Below, piece after piece: positions 1 through 6,869 of a stretch of DNA of 13,626 nucleotides. Position 1 is the first letter of the stretch, and every line of letters starts with the position of its first letter. The notes beneath the pieces were generated by a model. It did not search any database. It was not told the origin of the DNA and worked only from the letters and a program-made list of their open reading frames with translations. The position numbers and the translations under genes were made by a program. The stretch is from Methanosarcina sp. UBA402 (GTDB lineage: Archaea; Halobacteriota; Methanosarcinia; Methanosarcinales; Methanosarcinaceae), in contig DADO01000192.1 of the NCBI GenBank assembly GCA_002509325.1, positions 1 to 13,626 on the forward strand, in the 5' to 3' direction.

Positions 1-224
1 ACATGCCTGTTATAGGTTCACTTAATAAGGCGATTGAAGATGAACCTCCCTTACCCTGAATAGATACCAATTACACAAAACAAAGAGTACTTATTTTTAT
101 TTAACTGTCAAAGTCAGGTAATAACCCATAAAAAGTATTTCTTCACTCCCATGTCTAATTAATTAGAGCCTGATTTATATATACATAATTTTTTGTGTTA
201 TTTTAGTATTGTGAATTGTGGTTT
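1..224. other. AT-rich left-edge spacer
   Basis: No gene can be supported here. A short frame at 3-59 (18 codons, ending in TGA) could be the tail of a gene entering from the left, but it is too short to identify. A TATA-like string lies at 174-183 (TTTATATATA). No plus-strand gene follows it, so it would serve either a leftward gene outside the window or nothing. The MFS gene's stop codon lies at the right edge of this stretch. Confidence 0.4.
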
Positions 225-1328
225 TTAATTACTCTCTGGATACTGGACAAACAATGCAAGAATCGGGCACAATATCGTAGGAATAATCAAGAGAAACATT
301 GCATCAGAAAGCGACCCCATCAAATCAGCAGCCCATCCAATAACCGCGGCTCCTATTCCTCCAACGCCCATGCAAAGCCCGAGAATAAGGCCTGATGCGA
401 AAGCGACGTTTCCGGGGAGAAGTTCCTGCGTCATTGTAACCGATGTCACATAGCAAAAACAGGCAAAAAAAGAGTACATCATAATCCCAAAGTACATCAG
501 CCAGCCGTCAGCAAGAAAAATTAGGGCAAACAATGGCACTGCACACAAAAGGCCCAGAACCAGCATCAATTTACGCCCGAAACGATCTGAAAAATATCCT
601 CCTGCAATCTGGCCCCCAACTCCAAATAACAGCATAATTGTTACAATAAGAGATGTTGTCACCGTGTCAAACTCTTTATATTCAAGAGTTAGAAGCGCTG
701 GCAGATAGGTAATAAGTCCCACATATGCCCAGGCGCGAAGAGAACAGATTACCACAACCAGCCCCGCAGGAATCCACCAGAATTTTTTCCTCTCCTCAGT
801 CTGCCTTCTAATCGTCTTCGCTGGATTTTCAAAAACTGGTTCATTCTGATATCGGAGGTCATTTCGATATATCCATGCTGCCCCTATAATACCCGGAATT
901 ACCATCCATATAACTGATGGAAGGCCGGCAAATTCAATCAAAGCCCCTGCAATAAACGGTCCGATAGAGTAGCTGATACTGCCGCTGGTTGTGAATATTG
1001 AATTATACATTCCCCTTTTTGCCGGAGGGCTTAACCGGTAAACCAGGTCCATTGCTGATGGATGGAACAGCGCATGGCCGATGGCAGCTCCCATTACCAG
1101 CATGAGCAGGACAGGATAGTTGTTTGTGAAACCAGTAAGACAAATGCCAAGGCTACCGATTACAACACAAACAGGAACACTTGCACGCCAGCCGGTTTTA
1201 TCGCTGTAGAGGCCGACAAACGGCTGGGTTACAGAAGATACCACATTAAATGCCGTGACAATAAGGCCGGCAAGAAAATAGGACAGTCCCATTGTGTCAA
1301 TAAGGAGCGGGAGAATAATCGGGAGCAT
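225..1328 (-). CDS. MFS transporter, fosmidomycin-resistance/exporter-like
   Basis: This is an integral membrane proton-coupled transporter of the major facilitator superfamily, probably an exporter. The protein is hydrophobic throughout. Between the second and third helices it has the motif-A loop GLYSDKTGWR, it carries GHALFHPSA in the N-terminal half as in fosmidomycin-resistance-like carriers, and the motif-A repeat GGYFSDRFGRK lies in the second half. The ATG at 1328 is the first canonical start and gives 367 residues. It cuts the first membrane helix in half, because the frame upstream still encodes LTGAITGHFLIDLYTP, a normal MFS first helix. The real start probably lies near 1400: an ATT codon at 1400-1398 follows AGGAAGGG (1414-1407) and would give 391 residues. 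The gene follows the SBP1 gene on the same strand, with a terminator-like hairpin between. Substrate unknown; the context suggests export of a small molecule related to the neighbouring importer. Confidence 0.85.
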   Translation of the reverse strand: MLPIILPLLIDTMGLSYFLAGLIVTAFNVVSSVTQPFVGLYSDKTGWRASVPVCVVIGSLGICLTGFTNNYPVLLMLVMGAAIGHALFHPSAMDLVYRLSPPAKRGMYNSIFTTSGSISYSIGPFIAGALIEFAGLPSVIWMVIPGIIGAAWIYRNDLRYQNEPVFENPAKTIRRQTEERKKFWWIPAGLVVVICSLRAWAYVGLITYLPALLTLEYKEFDTVTTSLIVTIMLLFGVGGQIAGGYFSDRFGRKLMLVLGLLCAVPLFALIFLADGWLMYFGIMMYSFFACFCYVTSVTMTQELLPGNVAFASGLILGLCMGVGGIGAAVIGWAADLMGSLSDAMFLLIIPTILCPILALFVQYPESN

Positions 1329-1460
1329 CGGAGTATAGAGGTCTATGAGAAAATGTCCGGTGATTGCCCCGGTGAGTTTTTTGTTAACGGTTGCAGTAAT
1401 GGTAATCCCTTCCTGGGCACATTGTAATTCTTTTGATTTATTCTCTCAATAAAGTAGATA

Positions 1461-1493
1461 ATTGCCCGGGTTTATTTCATTAACCCAGGCAAT
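1461..1493 (-). terminator. Hairpin terminator after SBP1
   Basis: In the minus-strand transcript, arms at 1493-1482 and 1472-1461 pair over 12 bp with a single G-U wobble (AUUGCCUGGGUU against AACCCGGGCAAU). The hairpin begins 19 nt after the SBP1 stop codon. The sequence after it (TATCTACTTTATT) is U-rich but broken, so termination may be partial and read-through into the MFS gene is possible. Confidence 0.55.
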
Positions 1494-1511
1494 TGTCTCT
1501 ATTGAACACAT

Positions 1512-3086
1512 TCACTTAATGTCGATCTTTGATGTCAGAACCGTCAGCTCATTTGGATATATCTCAAATCCGGTTACATTGGAACTAAGAGCAAAAACAT
1601 CTGTACCATAGAAAACCGGAATCAATGGCATATCATTTTGAGTCAATACCTGGATCTGGTCATAGAGCTTATACCTTTCATCTGCATCAAATGTTGTCCG
1701 CGCCTTGAGAATCAACTCGTCGACTTTGGGATTGGAGTAACCAGTCCATGCAGTATAAAAACCTGTTGAAAGATAGTGAAGTGAAAGGAAATAGTCAGGA
1801 TCTCCGCTTGGTGCTGTAATCCAATCTGTCAAAGAGAGATCATAATTTCCAGCACTACATTCAGATGGGATAGTATTGGAATCGACCACCCTGATTGTTG
1901 TTTTAATCCCAAAATTTTCTAATTGTGCAACTATTACTTCAGCGGTAGGAAGATTTGCAGAACGTTTGGTATAAATTAGAAGTTCAATTGAAAAAGGTTT
2001 ACCGTTGTAATACATTTTCCCGTCTGAACCTTTTTTGATTCCTGCCTCAGCAAATAACTCAAGTGCCTTTTTCTGGTCGTTATCATAGGTTGCAAGTTGA
2101 TCGTTTGCATTCCATGGAATAGAATCTGAGAACATGCCAGTAGCTGGTACCCCTCCGATTCCTTCTAAAGCTATATTGACAATCTCCTGACGGTTGAGTA
2201 CATAACTAAGTGCCTGACGGACGCGTACATCATTAAACGGGGCTTTATTGCCATTCACATAGAGGAAGAAGGTACGAAGGCCCGCCTGGGATACAATCTG
2301 AACATCAGGATTTGCAGCAAGTCTTGCGTAGTCACTGCGCTGGAAATCTCTGGAAATATCGACATCCTTTGACATAATCATAAGTGATCTTGCAGCTCCA
2401 TCGGCGTTGAAGAGGGCAGAAACAGTATCAATCTTAGGCTCTCCACCCCAGTAATCTGGATTTTCTACAAGATCCATACTGGCTCCAGATTCAAATGAAA
2501 CAAACATAAATGGCCCTGTCCCAACCGGTTTGGTGTCAAGGTTTTCTGCCTTTGGACTTACAATTGACATTACCGGATCGGCAAATGAAGATATTGCCGG
2601 AGCATATGGTTCTTTTGTCTTAATCACAATGGTGTATTCACCAGTTTTGTAAACACTGTCCACAAATGAATATTCTACAGAACGGCTGTTTGATGGGTCA
2701 AGTACATGGTTGATAGAATAAATTACGGCGTCAGCATTCATTTTTGTTCCGTCATGGAAGGTTACATCTTTGCGGAGCTGAATTTCCCATTCGGTATCAT
2801 TTAACTGTTTATAACCTGTTGCAAGTTCAGGCTGAAGGTTCATCTTGGTATCATAGTAGAACATTGTTTCATAAATTCCTGCCTGTCGGGTATACCATCC
2901 TTCCCATTTATATGCAGGATCAAGGCTTCCACCGGTGTCTGGGCCACTGTGTAAAACAATACGTAGATTCTTTTCTTCCGAATCTTCACTTTGTACGCAT
3001 CCGGCACATAATATTGCAGCAAGTACAACAACTGGCACTACGAAAGCCCGGACGACTCTCTGTGATTTAGAAATATTTATATGCAT
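1512..3086 (-). CDS. ABC transporter substrate-binding lipoprotein (SBP1)
   Basis: Extracytoplasmic solute-binding protein of the SBP_bac_5 (DppA/NikA/OppA) family, about 524 residues. The N-terminus has a positively charged segment (SKSQRVVR), a hydrophobic stretch and the lipobox LCAGC, so the mature protein is probably anchored to the membrane by its Cys30. The family core is visible: SLDPAYKWEGWY near the mature start, VTFHDGTKMNADAV, PVGTGPF followed by NPDYWGG, and VRQALSYVLNRQEI. The ATG at 3086 is preferred over the in-frame GTG at 3095, which lacks any ribosome site; GTGGA precedes the ATG. The protein aligns along its whole length with SBP2 (4827-6398), sharing runs such as YKQLNDTEWEIQLR, so the two are paralogues. 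No permease lies in its own transcription unit, so it likely feeds the NikBCDE-type core at 7594-11214. The ligand is unknown: Ni chelate, peptide or opine-like. Confidence 0.9.
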   Translation of the reverse strand: MHINISKSQRVVRAFVVPVVVLAAILCAGCVQSEDSEEKNLRIVLHSGPDTGGSLDPAYKWEGWYTRQAGIYETMFYYDTKMNLQPELATGYKQLNDTEWEIQLRKDVTFHDGTKMNADAVIYSINHVLDPSNSRSVEYSFVDSVYKTGEYTIVIKTKEPYAPAISSFADPVMSIVSPKAENLDTKPVGTGPFMFVSFESGASMDLVENPDYWGGEPKIDTVSALFNADGAARSLMIMSKDVDISRDFQRSDYARLAANPDVQIVSQAGLRTFFLYVNGNKAPFNDVRVRQALSYVLNRQEIVNIALEGIGGVPATGMFSDSIPWNANDQLATYDNDQKKALELFAEAGIKKGSDGKMYYNGKPFSIELLIYTKRSANLPTAEVIVAQLENFGIKTTIRVVDSNTIPSECSAGNYDLSLTDWITAPSGDPDYFLSLHYLSTGFYTAWTGYSNPKVDELILKARTTFDADERYKLYDQIQVLTQNDMPLIPVFYGTDVFALSSNVTGFEIYPNELTVLTSKIDIK

Positions 3087-3185
3087 AATTTCCACTCTGT
3101 GCGAATCTGTAAAAACATAGCTAAAGTATAGATTAAAGTAAATTTTTTGTTTACTTTCTTGGAAATTGAGATTAGGGTCTTCGTG

Positions 3186-3223
3186 GTTTCATGTGAAGAA
3201 GTAAGTTTCATGTGAAGAAGTAA
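3186..3223. repeat. Perfect 19-bp tandem repeat (two copies)
   Basis: The unit gtttcatgtgaagaagtaa occurs at 3186-3204 and again, without a mismatch, at 3205-3223. Each unit contains the small palindrome TTCATGTGAA. The pair lies about 100-140 bases upstream of the SBP1 start, which fits an operator with two binding sites on nearly the same face of the helix (19 bp, just under two turns). A chance slippage duplication is the alternative. Confidence 0.6.
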
Positions 3224-3370
3224 TCTTCAGGATAAAATAGGATGAGTAATTAAGTCCTCTGCAGGCGTTTAAGACCTGAAGTTAACAACTTGACTACAAA
3301 AAATTACAAAGAGTCAAAAAAGTTAATGGCTCTTCGTAGTTTTGTGTGATATCCTCATAATATTCTCATA

Positions 3371-3387
3371 AAAACCAACTTGGTTTT
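3371..3387. repeat. Palindrome aaaaccaa-c-ttggtttt
   Basis: Eight-base perfect arms (3371-3378 and 3380-3387) around a single central C. In DNA this is a dyad suited to a dimeric regulator. In RNA the loop would be too tight without opening the inner pairs. It lies between SBP1 and MT1. Function unknown. Confidence 0.4.
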
Positions 3388-3435
3388 GGATTGAAAATCA
3401 TCTTATACATAGAGAATAACGAACAGCTAGTGCTA

Positions 3436-3519
3436 CGATTCCAAAGTATGCTCATAAATTCTTGATTTGTCTGTTGATTAACGAATTTCCCACTAAATAA
3501 GGGACTTATTTTGGAATCG
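3436..3519. repeat. 10-bp inverted repeat bounding an 84-bp segment
   Basis: cgattccaaa (3436-3445) and its exact complement tttggaatcg (3510-3519) bound an 84-bp stretch just downstream of the MT1 stop. The right arm partly overlaps the small hairpin at 3495-3511. It could be the remains of a tiny mobile element or the outer stem of a 3' RNA structure. There are no clear target-site duplications. Confidence 0.35.
3495..3511 (-). terminator. Small hairpin after MT1
   Basis: Perfect 7-bp arms (aaataag 3495-3501 and cttattt 3505-3511) with a 3-nt loop lie 23-39 nt beyond the MT1 stop on the minus strand. The stem is AT-rich and not followed by a strong U tract, so it is only a possible 3'-end structure. 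Confidence 0.3.
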
Positions 3520-3533
3520 ATACATTAGATTAA

Positions 3534-4250
3534 TCAAATATGACTTTTTTTCTTTGCAAGAACCATATGGGGAGGCTGGATATACCCTGCTGCATGACCA
3601 GAAGGATCATTTCGTTCCAAAAATGCATCGTAATCATCCAGAAACCTCCATGAAACAGCCTCAAATCCATGGGATTGTGCAAGGTCAGTTATCCTCTCAG
3701 GCGTATTGTTTTTCGCAAGGGGCAAATTTGGCTTAATATCAGCATACAGCTCATCAAACCGAATGTTCTTACTTTTTTTCTTTTCTGTTCCATCAGGGTT
3801 CTGGAACCACAAACCATCAATTATCATCATAAGACCGCCATCTTTTAAAAGCCGGTATTGTTCATCCAGAAATTTATCCGGTTGAGGCAGAGTCCAGAGA
3901 AGATACTTGCTAAAAACAAAATCATACTCGCTATCATTTAGAGGAATTTCTTCTGCATCTCCCCTCACTAACGAAATATTTACTCCCTTTTTTCTGGCAT
4001 TCTCAGCTGCTTTTCCAAGCATATTTTCTGACAGATCAACACCTGTTACATCATGCCCCATGGCAGCAAGAGATATGGCAAGAATCCCGGGCCCGGTTCC
4101 AACCTCCACTGCACGGACTTTTTTATCCGGTAGCAGAATTTCGGAAAAAATTGATTTCCAGATGTCCATTTCCTCATCCATACATTTAGCATATTCCGTG
4201 TGATAATCAGAACTTCTGAAGTCCCAGTATTCTAAGATTTTATCTTTCAT
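3534..4250 (-). CDS. Class I SAM-dependent methyltransferase (MT1)
   Basis: Cytoplasmic methyltransferase of the UbiE/Methyltransf_11 type, 238 residues. The SAM-binding motif I is VEVGTGPG (about residues 48-55), followed by the acidic end of the second strand in VTGVDLSENML. Next come GDAEEIPL and YDFVFSKYLLWTL (the strand-4 region), then RLLKDGG as in this family. The ATG at 4250 is supported by GAGGG seven bases upstream. It is clearly related to MT2 (6870-7562): both begin MKDKI-E-W and share VGTGPGI/IGTGPGI, AMGH/EMGH and LLWTL. Both sit beside SBP_bac_5 binding proteins, so the pairing is not an accident of this locus side. The acceptor is unknown; by context it could be a ligand carried by the transporter or the precursor of a chelator. 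The C-terminal third is the least conserved between the copies and probably determines the substrate. Confidence 0.88.
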   Translation of the reverse strand: MKDKILEYWDFRSSDYHTEYAKCMDEEMDIWKSIFSEILLPDKKVRAVEVGTGPGILAISLAAMGHDVTGVDLSENMLGKAAENARKKGVNISLVRGDAEEIPLNDSEYDFVFSKYLLWTLPQPDKFLDEQYRLLKDGGLMMIIDGLWFQNPDGTEKKKSKNIRFDELYADIKPNLPLAKNNTPERITDLAQSHGFEAVSWRFLDDYDAFLERNDPSGHAAGYIQPPHMVLAKKKSHI

Positions 4251-4630
4251 TTTCTGTCCCTCAAGTAAAATCGGTACCAGACTACCTCTGTCCGGAACAG
4301 TATGATACGTAGTCCACTTTGCTTCATCTGCCTCAAATCATGAAAGCCCGTAATTTTGCCATTTTTCTCATTAAATTATGCAGTTTGGTATGAATATTAT
4401 AAAATGTAGTATTACAATATATAATGATGTTGATTTTTAATCATCGTAATTAACAAAACAAGGTTATTTAGGTGTATTATATCATAATATAATTAAAATA
4501 AATAATAATTAGTTCAGGCATATATTCTGAATAAGTAACGAAAAATCAGCCAGTCAACTGACCTATATATGATCTCTGGAATGAAGAACGAATAAAAAAC
4601 CTTCTTATTTTTTGTGTTTTTGGCTCAACT

Positions 4631-4656
4631 TTGACAGCCAACACAGTATCTGTCAA
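4631..4656. promoter_or_regulatory. Operator-like dyad TTGACAG-N12-CTGTCAA
   Basis: Perfect 7-base inverted arms (4631-4637 and 4650-4656) are separated by 12 bases, giving centres about 19 bases apart, as for a helix-turn-helix dimer site. The dyad lies about 90 bases upstream of the SBP2 TATA box in the divergent spacer, so a regulator bound here could act on either side. No regulator gene is present in the window. Confidence 0.4.
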
Positions 4657-4745
4657 TGCCGATGCAGCTTACTGGACATTTCCGGATTCAAAGAATTCGA
4701 TATTTCATCACCAACATCCGTACTGAATAGAATGAAATCACTCAC

Positions 4746-4753
4746 TTTATATA
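4746..4753 (+). promoter_or_regulatory. TATA box for SBP2
   Basis: TTTATATA matches the archaeal TATA consensus and would place transcription start near 4775-4780. The 5' leader would then be about 50 nt. A GGTG ribosome-binding match (4817-4820) precedes two ATG codons at 4824 and 4827. Confidence 0.6.
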
Positions 4754-4826
4754 CCATTCTACTTAACAACTAAGTTGAATATAATGTTACTAATATACTA
4801 AATATTTATCCACACTGGTGTTAATG

Positions 4827-6398
4827 ATGAAATTTAAAGTACCAAAAATAAAACTCTCCATCCCCAAAGTTGCCGTAATTTTGATTGTGGTGTTGCTCTG
4901 TGCAGGATGTGTTGAGACTGAAGGGACTGAAGAAAAAGTTCTTCACGTAGTTTTTAATGAAGGTCCCGATACAGGCGGCAGTCTTGACCCTGCCAACGGC
5001 TGGACAGGATGGTATGTCCATCAGGCAGGCATCTATGAAACGCTGTTCTATTATGATGCAGACATGAATCTCAAACCCAAACTTGCATCTGGCTACAAAC
5101 AGTTAAACGATACTGAATGGGAAATCCAGCTCCGCGAAGCTGTAACTTTCCACGACGGAACAAAAATGAATGCAGATGCAGTTCTCTTTTCACTGAACAG
5201 AGTACTTGACCCGTCAAACAGCAGATCATCAGAGTACTCCTTCATCAAAGATGTACGAAAAACTGGTGAGTACACTATTGTCATCGAAACTAATGACGCC
5301 TATGCACCATTAATTGCATCCCTTGTAGACCCTGTCATGTCTATAATCAGTCCCAACATTGTTGATGCAGACAAACAGCCGGTCGGGACAGGTCCCTTCA
5401 AGTTTGTTTCCTTTGAACCAGGTACAAGCCTTGAAGTCGAAAAGAATCCTGATTACTGGGGTGGTGAGGTCAAAGTTGACCGTATACTCATTCAGTACAA
5501 CAAAGACAGCACTGCCAGGACCATGCTAATAAAATCAGGAGATGTCGACATTGCCAGAGATCCTCTCCAGAGCGAGTATTCAGCACTTCTGGCTAATCCT
5601 GATATGAACGTCACTTCCAAAGAAACGCTGCGGACATATTTCCTGTATATAAATGGCGGCAAAGCGCCATTCAATGACACCAGAGTCCGCCAGGCCCTCT
5701 CTTATGCGATCAACCGCCAGGAAATTGTTGATACAGCACTTGAAGGGGTCTCCGGTATCCCGGCAACAGGAATATTCACAAGTACCATGCCATGGAACGC
5801 AAACGACCAGGTCGAGTCCTATAAATATAACCCTGAAAAAGCTCTGGAACTCTTCGAAGATGCAGGAGTTACGAAAGGCACAGATGGCAAACTCTACTAC
5901 AACAGTAAGCCTTTCACCATTGAAATCCAGACCTACACAAAACGTGCAGCTCTTCAGCCGAGTGCAGAAATTATCGCCTCACAGCTGGAAGACATTGGCA
6001 TTACCACAACTGTGACAATTCTAGATAGTGCTGCACTTACAGAAAACGCGGTATCCGGAAACTATGATTTTTCATTTGCTGCGTGGAGTACGGCACCAAC
6101 CGGAGACCCGGACTACTTCCTTTCAAGCCATTACCTCTCGACCGGAAACTATGCATCCAAATGGCTCCGTTATTCAAATCCTCGGGTAGATGAATTGATT
6201 CTTGAAGCAAGGGGTGAGACGGACGATGAGAAACGGGGTGAGCTGTATGATAAAATCCAGGTACAGATTCAGGAAGATGCAGTAATACTGCCCGTATTCT
6301 ATGCCAACGAAATCTATGCACTGTCGTCAGATGTTAAAGGCTTTGTGATGTATCCAAACGAGTACACAATCATCACCAGGGATATTGGATTTGCCTGA
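4827..6398 (+). CDS. ABC transporter substrate-binding lipoprotein (SBP2)
   Basis: SBP_bac_5 solute-binding lipoprotein, 523 residues from the ATG at 4827. That start is chosen because GGTG at 4817-4820 sits six bases upstream; the in-frame GTG at 4818 overlaps this site, and an ATG at 4824 is also possible. The N-terminus is basic, then hydrophobic, and ends in the lipobox LLCAGC with the anchor Cys at 28. Family blocks follow in order: GGSLDPANGWTGWYV, VTFHDGTKMNADAVLF, PVGTGPFKF, NPDYWGG, VRQALSYAINRQEIV and, near the end, PTGDPDYFLSSHYLSTG. It is a full-length paralogue of SBP1. As the first gene of the rightward unit carrying permeases and ATPases, it is the natural partner of that core. 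It belongs to the family serving nickel, peptide and metallophore uptake. Specificity cannot be told from sequence alone. Confidence 0.92.
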   Translation: MKFKVPKIKLSIPKVAVILIVVLLCAGCVETEGTEEKVLHVVFNEGPDTGGSLDPANGWTGWYVHQAGIYETLFYYDADMNLKPKLASGYKQLNDTEWEIQLREAVTFHDGTKMNADAVLFSLNRVLDPSNSRSSEYSFIKDVRKTGEYTIVIETNDAYAPLIASLVDPVMSIISPNIVDADKQPVGTGPFKFVSFEPGTSLEVEKNPDYWGGEVKVDRILIQYNKDSTARTMLIKSGDVDIARDPLQSEYSALLANPDMNVTSKETLRTYFLYINGGKAPFNDTRVRQALSYAINRQEIVDTALEGVSGIPATGIFTSTMPWNANDQVESYKYNPEKALELFEDAGVTKGTDGKLYYNSKPFTIEIQTYTKRAALQPSAEIIASQLEDIGITTTVTILDSAALTENAVSGNYDFSFAAWSTAPTGDPDYFLSSHYLSTGNYASKWLRYSNPRVDELILEARGETDDEKRGELYDKIQVQIQEDAVILPVFYANEIYALSSDVKGFVMYPNEYTIITRDIGFA

Positions 6399-6413
6399 AT
6401 TTGAAGAAGAAAC

Positions 6414-6464
6414 GAGGAAAAGCTACCGTTTGCAGACAGCAGGTTTGATGTAATTTGTAGAAAG
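6414..6464 (+). pseudogene. Probable methyltransferase remnant
   Basis: In one frame the DNA reads EEKLPFADSRFDVICRK, which resembles the strand-4 region of the local methyltransferases (GENLPFEDRMFDII in MT2). Before it the frame has a stop at 6402-6404, and it ends in a stop after about 11 further codons. Neither the glycine-rich SAM motif nor a C-terminus is visible. The position directly after SBP2 fits a former SBP-MT pair that decayed. The match is short and could be fortuitous. Confidence 0.45.
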
Positions 6465-6480
6465 GTATGCTCCCGAGGGA

Positions 6481-6528
6481 GAGATCGGCAAAGGAAATAA
6501 CTTCCACCGTGAAGTTCTGGTCGATCTC
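6481..6528. repeat. Nested inverted repeat in decayed spacer
   Basis: Outer arms gagatcg (6481-6487) and cgatctc (6522-6528) enclose inner arms aacttc (6499-6504) and gaagtt (6511-6516) around a 6-nt loop. The structure lies 83-130 bases after the SBP2 stop and might attenuate or process the transcript before MT2. There is no following T tract that would mark a strong terminator. Confidence 0.35.
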
Positions 6529-6551
6529 CTCCTTTAAGACAAAAACATGCA

Positions 6552-6603
6552 GGAACAATCTCTAAAGTTATTTGATAGGAACAATCTCTGAAATTACTTG
6601 ATA
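6552..6603. repeat. 26-bp tandem repeat (two copies)
   Basis: Two adjoining 26-base units, both starting ggaacaatctct and ending ttgata, occupy 6552-6577 and 6578-6603 and differ at three positions. They lie in the non-coding remnant between SBP2 and the SBP3 scrap. Their divergence shows that the duplication is not very recent. Confidence 0.6.
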
Positions 6604-6723
6604 ATATCCGAAAATAGATATTTGCGGTCTGCCTCCTGAAAAAAAACTCCGTCAAGTGTGGATATTGATGTTGTTTGCCCAGGCTGGATATTCACAATAA
6701 GCTGCTTTACTCGGGCTGTATAG

Positions 6724-6858
6724 TTGCAATTGAATGATGCGGTACTGATCTACATCGCATACAAGAGAGAAATTGACGGTCCCTCTCCCGATCTCAAAGG
6801 TTTTGAAATTTATCCAAACGAATACACGTTCATTACAAACGAAATGGAAATTGCCTGA
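6724..6858 (+). pseudogene. C-terminal remnant of a third SBP_bac_5 protein (SBP3)
   Basis: The frame from 6736 to the TGA at 6856-6858 encodes 40 residues that align with the last 40 or so of SBP2. DLKGFEIYPNEYTFIT corresponds to DVKGFVMYPNEYTIIT, and the upstream DAVL matches DAVI; both end in IA or FA before the stop. A TAG at 6721-6723 closes the frame, and there is no start codon or upstream domain. A weaker scrap (QAGYS, 6680-6694, another frame) may be an earlier part. The remnant's stop codon overlaps the MT2 ribosome-binding site, so SBP3 and MT2 were once consecutive genes of one transcript. Confidence 0.85.
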
Positions 6859-6869
6859 GGGGTTTAAAA

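Larger units (their letters stand above)
3087..3533. other. Spacer between SBP1 and MT1, rich in short repeats
   Basis: No coding region is supported in these 447 bases. They hold an AT-rich inverted repeat (aaagtaaa 3135-3142 with tttacttt 3150-3157), a 19-bp perfect tandem repeat at 3186-3223, a 17-bp palindrome at 3371-3387, and 10-bp inverted arms at 3436-3445 and 3510-3519. The individual elements are listed separately. The size and repeat content suggest that SBP1 has its own promoter and control region and is not simply read through from MT1. No convincing TATA box for SBP1 was found. Confidence 0.5.
4251..4826. other. Divergent AT-rich control region between MT1 and SBP2
   Basis: This 576-base spacer separates the leftward MT1 and rightward SBP2 genes. 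Minus-strand TATA-like strings lie at about 4415-4425 (TTATATATT) and 4385-4393 (TTTTATAAT) and could drive MT1. The plus-strand TATA box at 4746 serves SBP2. A 7-bp dyad with a 12-base spacer is at 4631-4656. A start-less open frame runs from 4562 to 4726 and is not accepted as a gene. Confidence 0.5.

Noticed and set aside
3..59. Eighteen-codon frame at the left edge ending in TGA
   Set aside because: Too short and featureless to tell a gene's tail from chance, and the rest lies outside the window.
174..183. TATA-like TTTATATATA near the left edge
   Set aside because: There is no gene downstream on the plus strand within the window, and AT-rich spacers produce such strings by chance.
4300..4308. 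GTATGATAC, resembling a NikR half-site
   Set aside because: NikR operators need two half-sites about 16 bases apart. The only other GTATGA (4388) is in the same orientation and too far away.
4562..4726. Open frame without a start codon (contains STLTANTVSVNADAAYWTF)
   Set aside because: It has no ATG, GTG or TTG before its hydrophobic part in a suitable place, no ribosome site, and overlaps the likely control region. It might be a relic of a secreted protein but nothing recognisable supports it.
6314..6655. Minus-strand open frame of 113 codons
   Set aside because: It runs antisense to the end of SBP2 and the remnant tract, has no ribosome site, and shows no protein family features.
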